Source of the DNA: Caenorhabditis remanei
Lineage: Eukaryota > Nematoda > Chromadorea > Rhabditida > Rhabditidae
Length of the DNA: 64,000 nucleotides
Assembly: GCF_010183535.1 (NCBI RefSeq)
Contig: NC_071333.1
Location: 6,074,587 to 6,138,586 of the forward strand
Direction: 5' to 3'
Shown: one piece after another, positions 12,220 through 22,932 of the stretch
How positions within the stretch are numbered: the stretch's first letter is position 1
How the letters are laid out: the number at the start of each line of letters is the position of its first letter
Notes under the pieces: generated by a model
What the model was told of the DNA's origin: nothing
What the model saw: the letters and a program-made list of their open reading frames with translations, nothing else
Database searches by the model: none
Made by a program: the position numbers and the translations under genes

Positions 12220-15019
12220 AGGCTCGCGTGTATGTGTGTGGCAAGGCCACCCCGCTCCACTGCCTCCGGCGCCGCTCTTCTCTTCTTTTTTCTTTTTTCT
12301 AACCGCCGCGTCAGTAGATCTCACGTCTCCTCTTTCAATTCTCAGACTCGTCTTATTCTATTTTTGATTATACCCATGCTTGCATGGGATGATGTGAATG
12401 TGAGATGTAACTACTACTGCGTAGTAGAGGTTTTTTCTTTGTGGGGAAGGCAGACGTTGGTAAGTTGGGGGGGTATGGGAAAACGAGGGGAATGTAGGAG
12501 GTGATTTCTGATTTTATCTTCAAACTAGAAATGAGAGTTCACTAAAATTTAGCGTTAGTTTTACTGGAAAATGGTTTTGAAGGTCATTTATTACCAAAGT
12601 AAGTTTTGTAATTCTGCAAACAATCGTATCATTTCAAATTTATACATAGATTTTTGTCAATATTCGTTTAAAATAGAAAGAATAATATTTTTCTACTCTG
12701 TAAATTTATGACACTAGAAACGAAGTCAACAAATAGATACGCTATAAAGTATTCGTTGTTTTACTCAACAGTTCTGACCTTCGAATAATGCTAAATTTTA
12801 TCACAAACTCACAAACTTTATGACATTCGCTTTTCCAATCAAAACGTAAATCGATATTAGAAATAAAGATCAATTGCGATGAGAAAAAACTTTGCGGCGT
12901 TGAATGTAACCCCAACATTTCTCTTCACGTTCTCAAAAAGTAGCGAAAAAGTCATCATGATAGGGTTATCGGCAACAAAAATGCAACTGTCAAGAAGGAC
13001 TGTTCTAACATAGCCATTTGACCTCAATTTTTTGGAAAATTTATATGGTATTCAATTTGGAGGACACCAGTTTGCGCGTTTTCATTAAAAATATTGTGTC
13101 GAGACAATTCGACTACCGACGACAATTGAGAAAAAAGGCAATTACTGCAGTCACCAAGATGATGTGACCAAGCATAATAAATGTTTTTTGTGCTTTTAAC
13201 TTGTGGAGACAAGGTCATGTTTTGGAATAACTGGAACGAAAGGACATGGTCAGAAAGAAGTAAAAACATCTTATTTCCCACGAAATTATAGCTGTGACGG
13301 ATATTCCAAATGACACATTTTTGTTGATCATGATGCATGTTTTGGAACTAACACTACAGCTGCTTTATTTTTGTTAGCCGCGCGTTAGTCTTATATCAGA
13401 CAAATAAGTTCAAAAGTTTTTCTGGCGATAAACGTCTGCACCCTTTTCATATGTCCCTTTTTACTCATTGCTTTCAATCATCTTACTCTTCTTCTCCTTC
13501 TTTTCTTCTCTCTACCCCAATCTTCTTGCATCAATTTGAAGAAGCGGTTGGCCCCTGTCCTCACATCGGTAAGAGGACAGACAAGGAGCGTGTGGGAGCA
13601 CAAAAAAAAGCTCAAAAATGTGCAGTCGTTGGCTCATCTTATAATCGATAGGAGCGAGAGAATGCCAAAGAGTTAGAGAAATGTGTAGAGCGGAAATGCC
13701 TTTTTTGGAGAAGCTTCGTTTGTCACCAACACCCTCTGACGATGAACTGAGAGAGAAAGATGGAGAATTTTTCGGGCAAATCGAGGTACTAGGCGCCGTG
13801 ATGAACGCGCGCAGAGAATCGAGAAAAGAAAGGGAAAGGGTAAGAAGAAGGATAGCATCTCTCTTCCCGCAGATAAGGAGAAAACGGAAGAGAAATGGGG
13901 ATCAAAAAAATGAGTAACCTTAGAAATTGAAGTGAGAAAGCATGCAAAGATCGGATATGTGTGACCCCGCTAACCGCCGCTAAAAACATACACGGCGGCT
14001 AGACATAGAAAAGGGAGGAAAATACGGGCGTGTGGCAGACAAAAAAATGAAGAAGCCGTAAACAAAAACAACACTCTGGGTGGCTTGTGAATAGCAAAAG
14101 CTTCTTAGCGTGCTCTCTCCTTTAGAAGCGTTTTATCCGTAGCTCCTTTTCTTCATTTTTTGCTTCTGTCTATAGGCGGAGCTATTACGTTTTTTATGGA
14201 CGACCATCAGACGAAATAGGCAATTTCTGTTTCAACAAGAGATGTTTCCATGTCTCTTTTCGAATAATTTATTGTTTTCTGTCACGTTGTGGAAGACACG
14301 AAAACCCACAAAAAGGGGAGGAGGTAAAGATGTCAAAGAGCACATGGAAAAGACATAGCTAATTGGAATAATAGATGAATCTCCGTGGGCTTTAGACAAA
14401 AGGAGAGGAAAAAGGAGAAAGAGGGATTAAGAAATAGAACAATGTTTTTGGGGAGAATAAGGCGACGACAATCAAACTACAAGTTACAAAGATCATATTG
14501 GCAAGCAAGAATGAGTTTTGTTTACGGGTAAAATCACTCTAGTGGAGAAGTTTCAGAGGTGGAACGAACAACAAAAAGTTGAAACTCCGAAATTACGCTG
14601 AATATGTATAAGTTTGGAAATCATTGGCTCATGCAATGTTGCGCAACTACCGTAATTGTCAGAACTGAAAATTCCCGAATTTCATTTTACATCAAAAATA
14701 ATATCAACTAGAGATCAAAGGTTTCGGCCAGGTATTTGGCAATGTTGAATGGATAATAATTTTTAACTTTCAAAAACAAAAGGGGAGGTCGTTGAAAAAA
14801 CCAATAGCTGTACAGCACATCTTCTGACAAGCTGAGCACTTTATTTCTGTCTGACGCAAACGGTACGATTGCTACTATATCAAGTCGGAAAGGATTCAGA
14901 GGTAAATTGATGCAAATATTTATTTGGACTGCATACTCACGTCAAATGTGATTGCGAGAGTCAATAGGCAGAATTGAAATTTTGTTTCAGAAACACTAGA
15001 TAATTTCAGACTTGTCAAA

Positions 15020-15260
15020 AATCGGGCCGGCCCGGCCCGGCCCGGTCGTCCCGGAATAAAAATGGGTACCCATTTTTTACCAAATGTTGTTTTGAAATTT
15101 TTGGAAAAAATAGAGTAAAAATGCTTAAATTATTATACATATTCACATTCTGAATAAATTTTAAATTTTTATTCGAAAACTATACTTTTTCAAAAAATTT
15201 CCAAAAATCTCCAAAAAAAATTCAAAATCTCAAAATGTTTCAAAACGGCCTGACCCGGCC
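15020..15260. repeat. GC-rich dispersed repeat
   Basis: A block of CCCGG/GGGCC steps (about 15025-15053) is followed by AT-rich sequence and then a partly complementary CCTGACCCGGCCCG block (about 15248-15262). The GC-rich ends and AT-rich middle differ sharply from the surroundings and look like a dispersed repeat with short inverted ends. The family is not identified. Confidence 0.45.
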
Positions 15261-16762
15261 CGTGACGAGTCTGGGTAATTTACTGTAACGGTACATATTC
15301 CTTTTACAGATCATATGAGCTTTGAGAGAGAAAATACGATTCTTCTAAAACGACATGGCATACTGTACATATGAAAGTAGTCTAACTGTAATGAACCAAT
15401 TTTTTGTCCGATAGATAAATTGTAAGTATATGAACAAAAAATAGCGACATTTTTGAGGTGGCCTTTGACGAACTACCGAGAGTCTCAATTTCTAGTCTTG
15501 CTATCCAAAGTAAGAAACTTGATCACCTATATTCAGTCACACTCTCAAAAAACCTCTCTGCTACTTCTGATAGAGCACACATTGGCTCGTTTTTTCAATG
15601 CGCACATTCTTTGACAAGAGAAGAGGGAGACTGGAAAGGGCGTTGTTCAAATCTACTCTTGATGAAGCTCTTGATTCTTTTTTCTTTTATTCGCGTGAGA
15701 GTAGAACATACTCGCTTCTGGCTGCAAGTGGGCAGGGGAAGACTGCAATGCATCTTTGGAAAAGGATCGGAAATTTTTCTTGAATTATGTGCATTTGGAA
15801 TGAAGCTCAAGATATTGTTCAAGTTAATAAAGATGCTAAATGGGAAACTGTGCTTTGCGTTAATTAACTTCCTTGTATAAATTTTTCAGATGTTGTCACA
15901 GTTTGGGCTCTAAATATCTCTTGGTATTCAATTAAAATTTTCAATAAGTCAGGATTACTGTACTTTTTAGTTTGATCAGAACACAAAATATGTTTCGTCA
16001 GAGATTGTTTACTTTCTTTATCATTTGAACTTTTTTCTGCATTTTTTTTTGTTTTCAAAAAAAGATTCGGTAAAAGAAAGCAACCGGTTTTGTTGGAATC
16101 TTTGACTGATTAGTCTAACAACCTTTCAATCATTCTAATGACATCCGAAAATACAAAAATCAGTTGATTGTATGATCAATTGCATTGGTTGCAAACTACC
16201 GTATCCCAAGAAATGTTAGTCTTTTCAATTTGAAAAAATGTGGAGCTTGTTACAATTTATGTATTCAAGTAAGATCACACTGAAAATTGTAATCTCTAAT
16301 CTTCTTAGTATGTGCACATGTGCACTCAGCATTTCTACTACTCGGGAAAGAAAGTTTTTTTTCGAGAGTAATGAGAAAATAATGAGAAAGAGGCCGCTGC
16401 ATTCTCTGAAACTATTTGTATCTACAGAATGAGAAGAGGAACGCTAGGTCCAAGTTTCCTGCTTATTTGTATTTACGAAGAATTGACGTGTTCAAACATG
16501 AGTGAATTCCAGTTAAGATTGAAAAGTGAAACATCATTTTTGCTGAAACAAGTGGTTGAGGTTTTTCCATCATGGAATTTTGAAAAAAATAATGAGGGAA
16601 GACGTCGGTTGTTCGAAAAGTGCAAAAGTTCGATATCATTGTTGCTTCAGACAGATTTGAAAACTTTCAGAAACTTGATTTAATAAATTCAATGGAACAG
16701 AAATAAGAAGTGCATCAAGAAGAATTGTTCATTTTCAAAAAGATCACACCGGCTTTGTCTTA

Positions 16763-17213
16763 CAAGGGTAGTCTTTGGAGACGTCACTTTCAAACAACGT
16801 ATAAATTTGGTTATAGGTAATTTTGACCACGAGGAGTCTGTTTCTGCAGTCAAAATCTGCTAAATGTTTCTGGGAGCCGAGTTATGAGCACTGAAACTTT
16901 TCATATGTCTAAGCCTGTTCACGTGGATTTCTAAATCGGCGGTATATACGGAACCGTGAGGTTCGATTTGTGTTTACTTGCGGTTATCCTGTGTTTGTTC
17001 GTTGCAAAAATGAGATTTTCTTGCGTATACTACTTGTCAATTTGGAATTCAACGTAAAAAAGCTTATTCATAAGAAAAATTTCAAAGCTCATAACTCGGC
17101 TCACAGAGACATGTATCCGGTTTTGATGAGAGAAATGCACTCCTCGTGGTCGAAAATACCAATAACTAATTTTATAGGTCGTTTGAAAGTGGCGCCTCCA
17201 AAGACTTCCCTCG
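16763..17213. mobile_element. Foldback element with TTA target duplication
   Basis: Two imperfect inverted arms of 140 bp (16763-16902 and 17074-17213) flank a 171-bp spacer. The left end begins CAAGGGTAGTCTTTGGAG and the reverse complement of the right end begins CGAGGGAAGTCTTTGGAG. TTA occurs immediately outside both ends (16760-16762 and 17214-17216), which I read as a target-site duplication. A 3-bp TTA/TAA duplication is typical of PIF/Harbinger elements. It carries no transposase frame, so it would be a non-autonomous (MITE-like) copy. Arm divergence suggests it is older than the two palindromes downstream. Confidence 0.7.
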
Positions 17214-17216
17214 TTA

Positions 17217-19586
17217 ATTTTAGGAATTTACGAAAGCGCATTAGAAAAACTATTTTCTTCATCTACTCAAATTTCTGGCATAGCAGATATATCGATAATT
17301 GGTTGCTCTTGTTCTCGTTTTCTTTTTCATGGTCACATTAAGAAAGTTTCTTCCAAAAAAGTTCTCATTTGAACATCTCAACTCTAGGTGGCAGATCGTT
17401 GACCAACATTGAATGCAAACTGAACAAAGTCAGATATGATCAACTACATATCAGTAGAAAATGTGACCAGCTGTTGTAGATGGACTCAAAAGTATTTCCC
17501 AATCTTGGGGCAATGTTGTAAGACTTTCAAAACTCAGTCAGTAATAATGCAAACTGATGATTTTCCACAGAGTGGTAAAAACAAGTGCGAATTTCAATGT
17601 TTGGATTACTTTGATCGGTGAGGGACCCTTTCGATCGTAGTGGGTGGTTGTTTTTTCATAGTTGTAACTTATAATTGATGTGTATCTCTATTTTTCATTT
17701 TATATTTCCGACTAAATCATAAAAATATTATTTTCATTGATTCACTTTTTTTTAATTCTGACTGCTTCACTAAATACTGTAAAAAGCAAAAAGTGTTTAC
17801 TGTACAACTCCTCCTTTTCATCAAATGAAAGATATCTTTTCTCAAACCTCAAAAATTGTTAAGAATGTTGAGTGAAAGGTTTCTATTCAGCTCGGCACGA
17901 TAACAAAAGGTACAATTGTGATGTCTATCATTCATAAAATACACTTTCTTGTGTAAAGGCACATCAGCTTTCCTGTGTTGTGGGTCTCGCACAGATAATT
18001 CATATGCAGTTATGAACACGTGTCCATTGTATTGTTGGCCTGATATAGATGATATATCAACATTCCAGTGATCAGGTATTTTATCTCTCGAAAGGTATTT
18101 TTTGAAGATCTGAAGCTACGACGATTATTTGGTTTATACTGCTGGATGTGACCACTCACTCTATTATTCTCGCCGGACAGAACTCAAATTTGAGCAGCTT
18201 GTCTCTAGGTGACAGATTTTAGGCCTACTTTGAACACTAAGAACCAAAGTGGGATAGAATCTGTTACCTGGACAGAGATGCAACTTGTTGTTCTGTCTTA
18301 TTTTCTTGTATTTTTCTATTGCTCCTGCACATAAAAATGGGCCATTTCTTGAAAGAAAACGGTCAATCTGCTATACATAAACTTGCCACATTTCCAGCAT
18401 ATAATGTGGACAGTAGTTGTATAGTAGATTGAGGTGGAAGTATTTCACATCATTGCAATAAGTATACCAAATTATCTGATATACACATAACCTGGCTAAA
18501 AGTTGGTGAAAAATTTTTTTGTTATTTTTTTTAGAAAAAATATCGAAGTGAGAATCTTCGGATCCAGTAGTTCCTCCAATTGGCGGGTTCACACTGTCAT
18601 ATATGTACTTGAAATTATGAAATTCAGTCCCACTGAATCTGTCTTGCCTAGTTGAGTTTTTTCCTTGATTTTTTATTTAGAAGATCAAAAACTACAGTGA
18701 TAACAATGGGTAATGCATTCATAAAATATACATTCTTTGTTCAGAAGTACAATAAGTGTCGTTGTTTTCTGTACAAACTGTACTTTGATACTACATTTTA
18801 TAATGAGAGTGAGAATAATAAAACAAAGAACAACGATTCCTGAGCAGGTATTCATAAAGTGTGAGCAAATTTAGACCAACAGTTCATTTTTGGGTTGAAG
18901 AAAAACTGAAATGACTTGGATACGGTGATTGACAAGTCCTTCAAGACCTTAATTTTTGGTGGTTTTGGCAAAATACATTCTTAAAACTTACCGGACATGA
19001 AAATAACATTTTGGTCTTTTATAAACCGTTAAACTTTTCTCACGGTGCTGTTTGATGAAAAGAAGTGTTGTTGTTCCATATTTTTTTATTTTTCAGATTT
19101 AATATTGGGTCTAAATTGACCAAAATGTTATCCTTCGTTTTTTGCAAATGTTTTATACTTTTGAACAAAAATACTTTTTGAGGCATTTTGAAAACCTGAA
19201 AATTCTACATATCCATCAATGCCACTGAAAAACAAAAATTTTCGAATCCATCGTACAATTCTATCCGAGAAAAAACTTGGTCCTAGCGTATCTTCTAAAA
19301 TTTAATGCCTTCTAAAAGATTTGGTTTCTCAAAAAATATTATTAGTACTTTCTTATTCTTTTTGATATCTAGTCACTTTTCTACCCGAATACACACAACA
19401 CCCCACCGGCTTTTATGTGTTGCGGGTGTCGCCAAGAAAATACATTCGTGGTTTAGAACACGTGTCTATTATGTTGTTGGCATGGTTAAAATATTGATGT
19501 TCTTTTGTTTCATGTTTGAACGCCGCCCGTATTCTTTTTTTCCATTTTACGATTTCATGAAGCAAAATCGAAACTCTGTCTATGAC
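17217..19586. repeat. Degenerate tandemly duplicated non-coding unit
   Basis: Several modules recur in the same order and orientation. Module X (a CTCTAGGTGGCAGAT-like segment then ACTTTGAAC-like sequence) is at about 17375-17430, 18195-18260 and, past the next palindrome, 20775-20835. Module Y (GAACACGTGTC followed by TTGTTGGC, preceded by TGTGTTG and GGGT) is at 17974-18042 and 19416-19484. A third module with TCATAAAATA is at about 17930 and 18720. The Y-to-X distance is about 180 bp in the first unit and about 190 bp in the second once the inserted palindrome is subtracted. No open frame is shared. Identity is visible by eye only and exact borders are unknown. Confidence 0.5.
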
Positions 19587-19589
19587 TAA

Positions 19590-20715
19590 CATGGGAATGA
19601 CCCGGAGTGTCCCACCTGAAATCTTTCCATATTTTGTACACAAGTAGTGTCTGACGTAACTAAGAAAAATCCGAAATTATAGCGGCGCTCTCCGAGGTTT
19701 CGGGGAGTTACACAACTTTTTTGAAAATTTTCGAAAATTTCGGTGTGTCCACTTTGAGAACTCGTAGCTTCTTGAGTTTTTGAGCTACCGTAATGGTTTT
19801 AGGCTCATTCGAAAGGCAATAAAATGGACTTTAAAAAGTTTTCTTATATCATTTGCCAAAAAACATAATCTGCTGAGCTGTAGCTGAAAGTGTAGAAAAG
19901 TTGTCAGTGTGAGGTAACGATAAATGCCAAATTTCGACAATCGGGGAACTGGGGACTACCACCTGCATACTTCTTACTCAGAGTCATGTCTGTATACGTG
20001 TTCAAATATAGGTCGAGCCTTTGAGTTACAGGAGTTATTTCAGTTTTTCAGAAAATTTTTAGCTTTTCCACGTATACGTTCTGTGGTCAAAAATTGAGTC
20101 CCGTTTATATTGAAGTTACAGCACCAAAAACATCATTCATAGCTAGTTAATGCAAAACTTCATTCTATAGCCTCTTTTTCGTTACTTGGTAATTTTTCCA
20201 ATTATTTGATAAAAATTGAACGTATAGGGATACGTGGAAAAGCTAAAAATTTTCTGAAAAACTGAAATAACTCTCGTAACTCAAAGGCTTGGCCTATATT
20301 TGAACACGTATACAGACATGACTCGGAGTAAGAAGTATGCAGGTGGTAGTCCCCAGTTCCCCGATTGTCGAAATTTGGCATTTATCGTTACCTCACACTG
20401 ACAACTTTTCTACACTTTCAGCTACAGCTCAGCAGATTATGTTTTATGGCAAATGATATAAGAGAACTTTTTAAAGTCCATTTTATTGCCTTTCGAATGA
20501 GCCTAAAACCATTACGGTAGCTCAAAAACTCAAGAAGCTACGAGTTCTCAAAGTGGACACACCGAAATTTTCGAAAATTTTCAAAAAAGTTGTGTAACTC
20601 CCCGAAACCTCGGAGAGCGCCGCTATAATTTCGGATTTTTCTTAGTTACGTCAGACACTACTTGTGTACAAAATATGGAAAGATTTCAGGTGGGACACTC
20701 CGGGTCATTCCCATG
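19590..20715. mobile_element. 1.1-kb palindromic element with TAA target duplication
   Basis: Arms of 486 bp (19590-20075 and 20230-20715) are nearly perfect reverse complements around a 154-bp centre. Ends read CATGGGAATGACCCGGAGTG and its complement. TAA flanks both ends (19587-19589 and 20716-20718), consistent with a PIF/Harbinger-type 3-bp target duplication. It contains no transposase-like frame and would be a non-autonomous foldback MITE. The near identity of the arms suggests recent insertion or arm-to-arm conversion. It splits a unit of the older tandem repeat, so it arrived later. Confidence 0.8.
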
Positions 20716-20963
20716 TAAGAGAAATAATCACCTTTTTTCTACTGTTACTCTTTACTGATGTAATCCTGATTTAAGCATCTTGCCCCTGGAGGCGGGTCAT
20801 ATACGAACTTTGAACGGAGAATTTACAAAGTTGAATAAGACCCACCACTTGGAGAAAGATAGACATCACTTATGCTTTTCAACCTATTCCTTATTTTTCT
20901 TATAAAATATTTTTATTCTACATTCAGAGTGGTAGTAAAATGTGTCAATCCACTATGCGCTTA

Positions 20964-21824
20964 CTAGGGAATGGTCTAAACTGACCGTGGAGTTCAGAAA
21001 CGAGACCTAGCACAATCGATAGACAATCAAATTTTGATGGGAAATCAGTTTTCAAAAATTGCTGAATGGCCTCCAGAATCCAGATATTCTGGTCTGAAAA
21101 TGCAAACTTAATACATGTGATTTACTCGATTTTTCACCCAAATTTAGCTGTGTTTCGCCTCAAATATCACGGCACCTGAACATCACTCTCGGCCAGTGAT
21201 CCGTGGTCGAGTGGTGAGTGTGTCTGTCTATGAACCACGCTATGCAGGTTCGACCCCCGCTTTTTCAAACTTTTTTTGTTTTTTCTATTCTTCCTTACTT
21301 TTTACTTTTTGAGCCGTTTTTCTATTACATCTAACCAAAACTGCGAACTGTTCTGAATTACATGAAGCAATGTGAAAGTTAAACGAATCAGAAGTACCGT
21401 AAACGATTTTATCTACGACAGACGGATATAAAATACTCACGGCGCAGTTTTGGTTAGATGTAATAGAAAAACGGCTCAAAAAGTAAAAAGTAAGGAAGAA
21501 TAGAAAAAACAAAAAAAGTTTGAAAAAGCGGGGGTCGAACCTGCATAGCGTGGTTCATAGACAGACGCACTCACCACTCGACCACGGATCACTGGCCGAG
21601 AGTGATGTTCAGGTGCCGTGATATTTGAGGCGAAACACAGCTAAATTTGGGTGAAAAATCGAGTAAATCACATGTATTAAGTTTGCATTTTCAGACCAGA
21701 ATATCTGAATTCTGGAGGCAATTCAGCAATTTTTGAAAACTGATTTCCCATTAAAATTTGATTGTCTATCGATTGTGCTAGGTCTCGTTTCTGAACTCCA
21801 CGGTCAGTTTAGACCATTCCCTAG
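20964..21824. mobile_element. 861-bp palindromic element carrying tRNA-like boxes
   Basis: Arms of 382 bp (20964-21345 and 21443-21824) flank a 97-bp centre. Ends begin CTAGGGAATGGTCTAAAC, and TTA is duplicated outside (20961-20963 and 21825-21827). Each arm contains a tRNA-like segment: an A-box-like TGGTCGAGTGG (21204-21214) and a B-box-like GGTTCGACCCC (21247-21257), mirrored at 21574-21584 and 21531-21541. The element may derive from a tRNA-related repeat captured by a Harbinger-like foldback. There is no transposase frame. The two arms differ by only a few substitutions that I can see. Confidence 0.8.
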
Positions 21825-22019
21825 TTAGTATTTATCAGTCTACAATGCGAATAGATGTTGCATACTAGTTAGACCTAGATGTATTCAAATGAATAAGCAA
21901 AACGTGTTTTCCCAAAATTTTCTGGTTAACAAATGTAATACTTCTGAAAAACTTAGAACTTGTTGTTTCTGGATTCATCCACTGTATTGATAATGCGTAT
22001 AAAAAAAGAAAAAAAGAAA

Positions 22020-22103
22020 TCCGTCGAGCCGGATTCGAACCAGCGACCTAAGGATACCCACTGACTCTACAGTCCTCCGCTCTACCAACTGAGCTATCGA
22101 CGG
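22020..22103 (-). tRNA. tRNA-Tyr (GUA) with 11-nt intron
   Basis: Acceptor arms CCGTCGA and TCGACGG pair. The D arm (GCTCAGTTGGTAGAGC), the T arm with GGTTCGAATCC and discriminator A (22020) are all present. The anticodon loop reads CTGTAGA, with an 11-nt insertion directly 3' of the anticodon loop position, the usual place for the intron that eukaryotic tRNA-Tyr genes carry. A long T run follows on the minus strand (22003-22018), a normal Pol III terminator. It looks fully functional. Confidence 0.95.
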
Positions 22104-22683
22104 CACGTTGTTCGCTCTCTTGGATTGCGGAGAAATAGAAAAGAAAGAAGCGGAGGCAATCGTGTGAGAGAGAGAGAAACGAAGGAAGATGACACACTCT
22201 TTGTACACATTGGGTTGACGAGGCGAGGGGTCGAGTAGGGGCTGTGAGAATGTGTCAAACAAAGAGAGATGAGCTATAAGAAGGAAGAAGACTCTGGCTT
22301 AGAGATGTTGAATTGGGAAGAGTGATGGAGTGTTAGATTCTATCTACTCGTCTCTCAGTAAAGAGAACACATAGATTTCTCTATCGTTTCCCAGCAAGAC
22401 GGATTATCGAGTGCTGCAGGACGAGACCTCTCTCCTAATTGTCTTCCCCTGTTCCCTTGCGCGTTCCACCTTCCCTTCTTTTCTACCCACTGACCAATTG
22501 GTGTATTCGTATATAACGAGAAACAAATACTCTCTGCCGTAAGAAAAGAGTTTTCGAAATGAACAAAACATTTTGAATTTTGAACACGTGTTTATTGAAC
22601 GGTTAAACAAAGGAGAAATTTTTAAAAAAAATAACCAAGAAGTAAGACCCAAGAGATTTAAAGTACAACAGTGCATTACAAAA
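22104..22683. other. Spacer between tRNA-Tyr and the 71-aa gene
   Basis: No gene seen. The minus-strand 3' UTR of the 71-aa gene ends in this stretch. Purine-rich sequence (22.13-22.32 kb) lies on the 5' side of the tRNA gene. Confidence 0.5.
22591..22596 (-). terminator. Poly(A) signal of the 71-aa gene
   Basis: AATAAA on the minus strand lies 88 bp beyond the stop codon of the 71-aa membrane protein. Confidence 0.55.
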
Positions 22684-22899
22684 TTAATTTCCCATGAATT
22701 TAGTGGCCGCGAAAAATCCGCACACGATGAGAACCACGACAAAGACAAAAGCAGCTACTTCACGACCGGTTGCCTTGTGAGCGGTGGCGTACTCCTTTTG
22801 AAGATCTTCTGGAGACTTGACGTTGACGACGACGTGGTTTGGTTTGTTCTTGACGGACTTAGCAATGGCTACGATGGGGTTGATCTTCTGGTGAGCCAT
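22684..22899 (-). CDS. Small C-terminally anchored membrane protein, 71 aa
   Basis: One coding exon. The ATG lies about 33 bases after a TTTTTTAG acceptor (ending near 22933), so a trans-spliced or UTR-spliced message is likely. Residues 1-47 are polar and basic (MAHQKINPIVAIAKSVKNKP at the start). Residues 48-66 are strongly hydrophobic (AAFVFVVVLIVCGFFAATKF region), followed by MGN. With no N-terminal signal peptide and a hydrophobic end, a tail-anchored topology with a cytosolic N terminus is the simplest reading. Codon use and the clean acceptor and poly(A) signals argue for a real gene. I do not recognise a family. Confidence 0.75.
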   Translation of the reverse strand: MAHQKINPIVAIAKSVKNKPNHVVVNVKSPEDLQKEYATAHKATGREVAAFVFVVVLIVCGFFAATKFMGN

Positions 22900-22932
22900 T
22901 GTGCCGTGGACAACAGTGAGTGGGACGATCGA

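Larger units (their letters stand above)
11348..16762. other. Gene-poor tract
   Basis: Apart from the candidate exon at 11959-12219, I see nothing convincing in these 5.4 kb. Many frames arise from polypurine stretches (13.6-14.0 kb). A GC-rich repeat lies at 15.02-15.26 kb. It presumably contains the 5' regulatory region of the minus-strand gene that starts at 11.3 kb. Confidence 0.45.

Noticed and set aside
13807..13818. GCGCGCAGAGAA, resembling the C. elegans X-chromosome dosage-compensation (MEX) motif
   Set aside because: Only 9 of 12 positions match the consensus as I remember it; a match this weak is expected by chance and the motif can differ between species.
15458..15880. 140-codon plus-strand frame in the gene-poor tract
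   Set aside because: No domain, no splice context and no signal peptide that makes sense; frames of this size occur by chance here, with another open on the opposite strand.
21199..21262. A functional tRNA gene in the palindrome arm
   Set aside because: A and B boxes are present but I cannot fold a proper acceptor stem or anticodon arm, so it is tRNA-like only.
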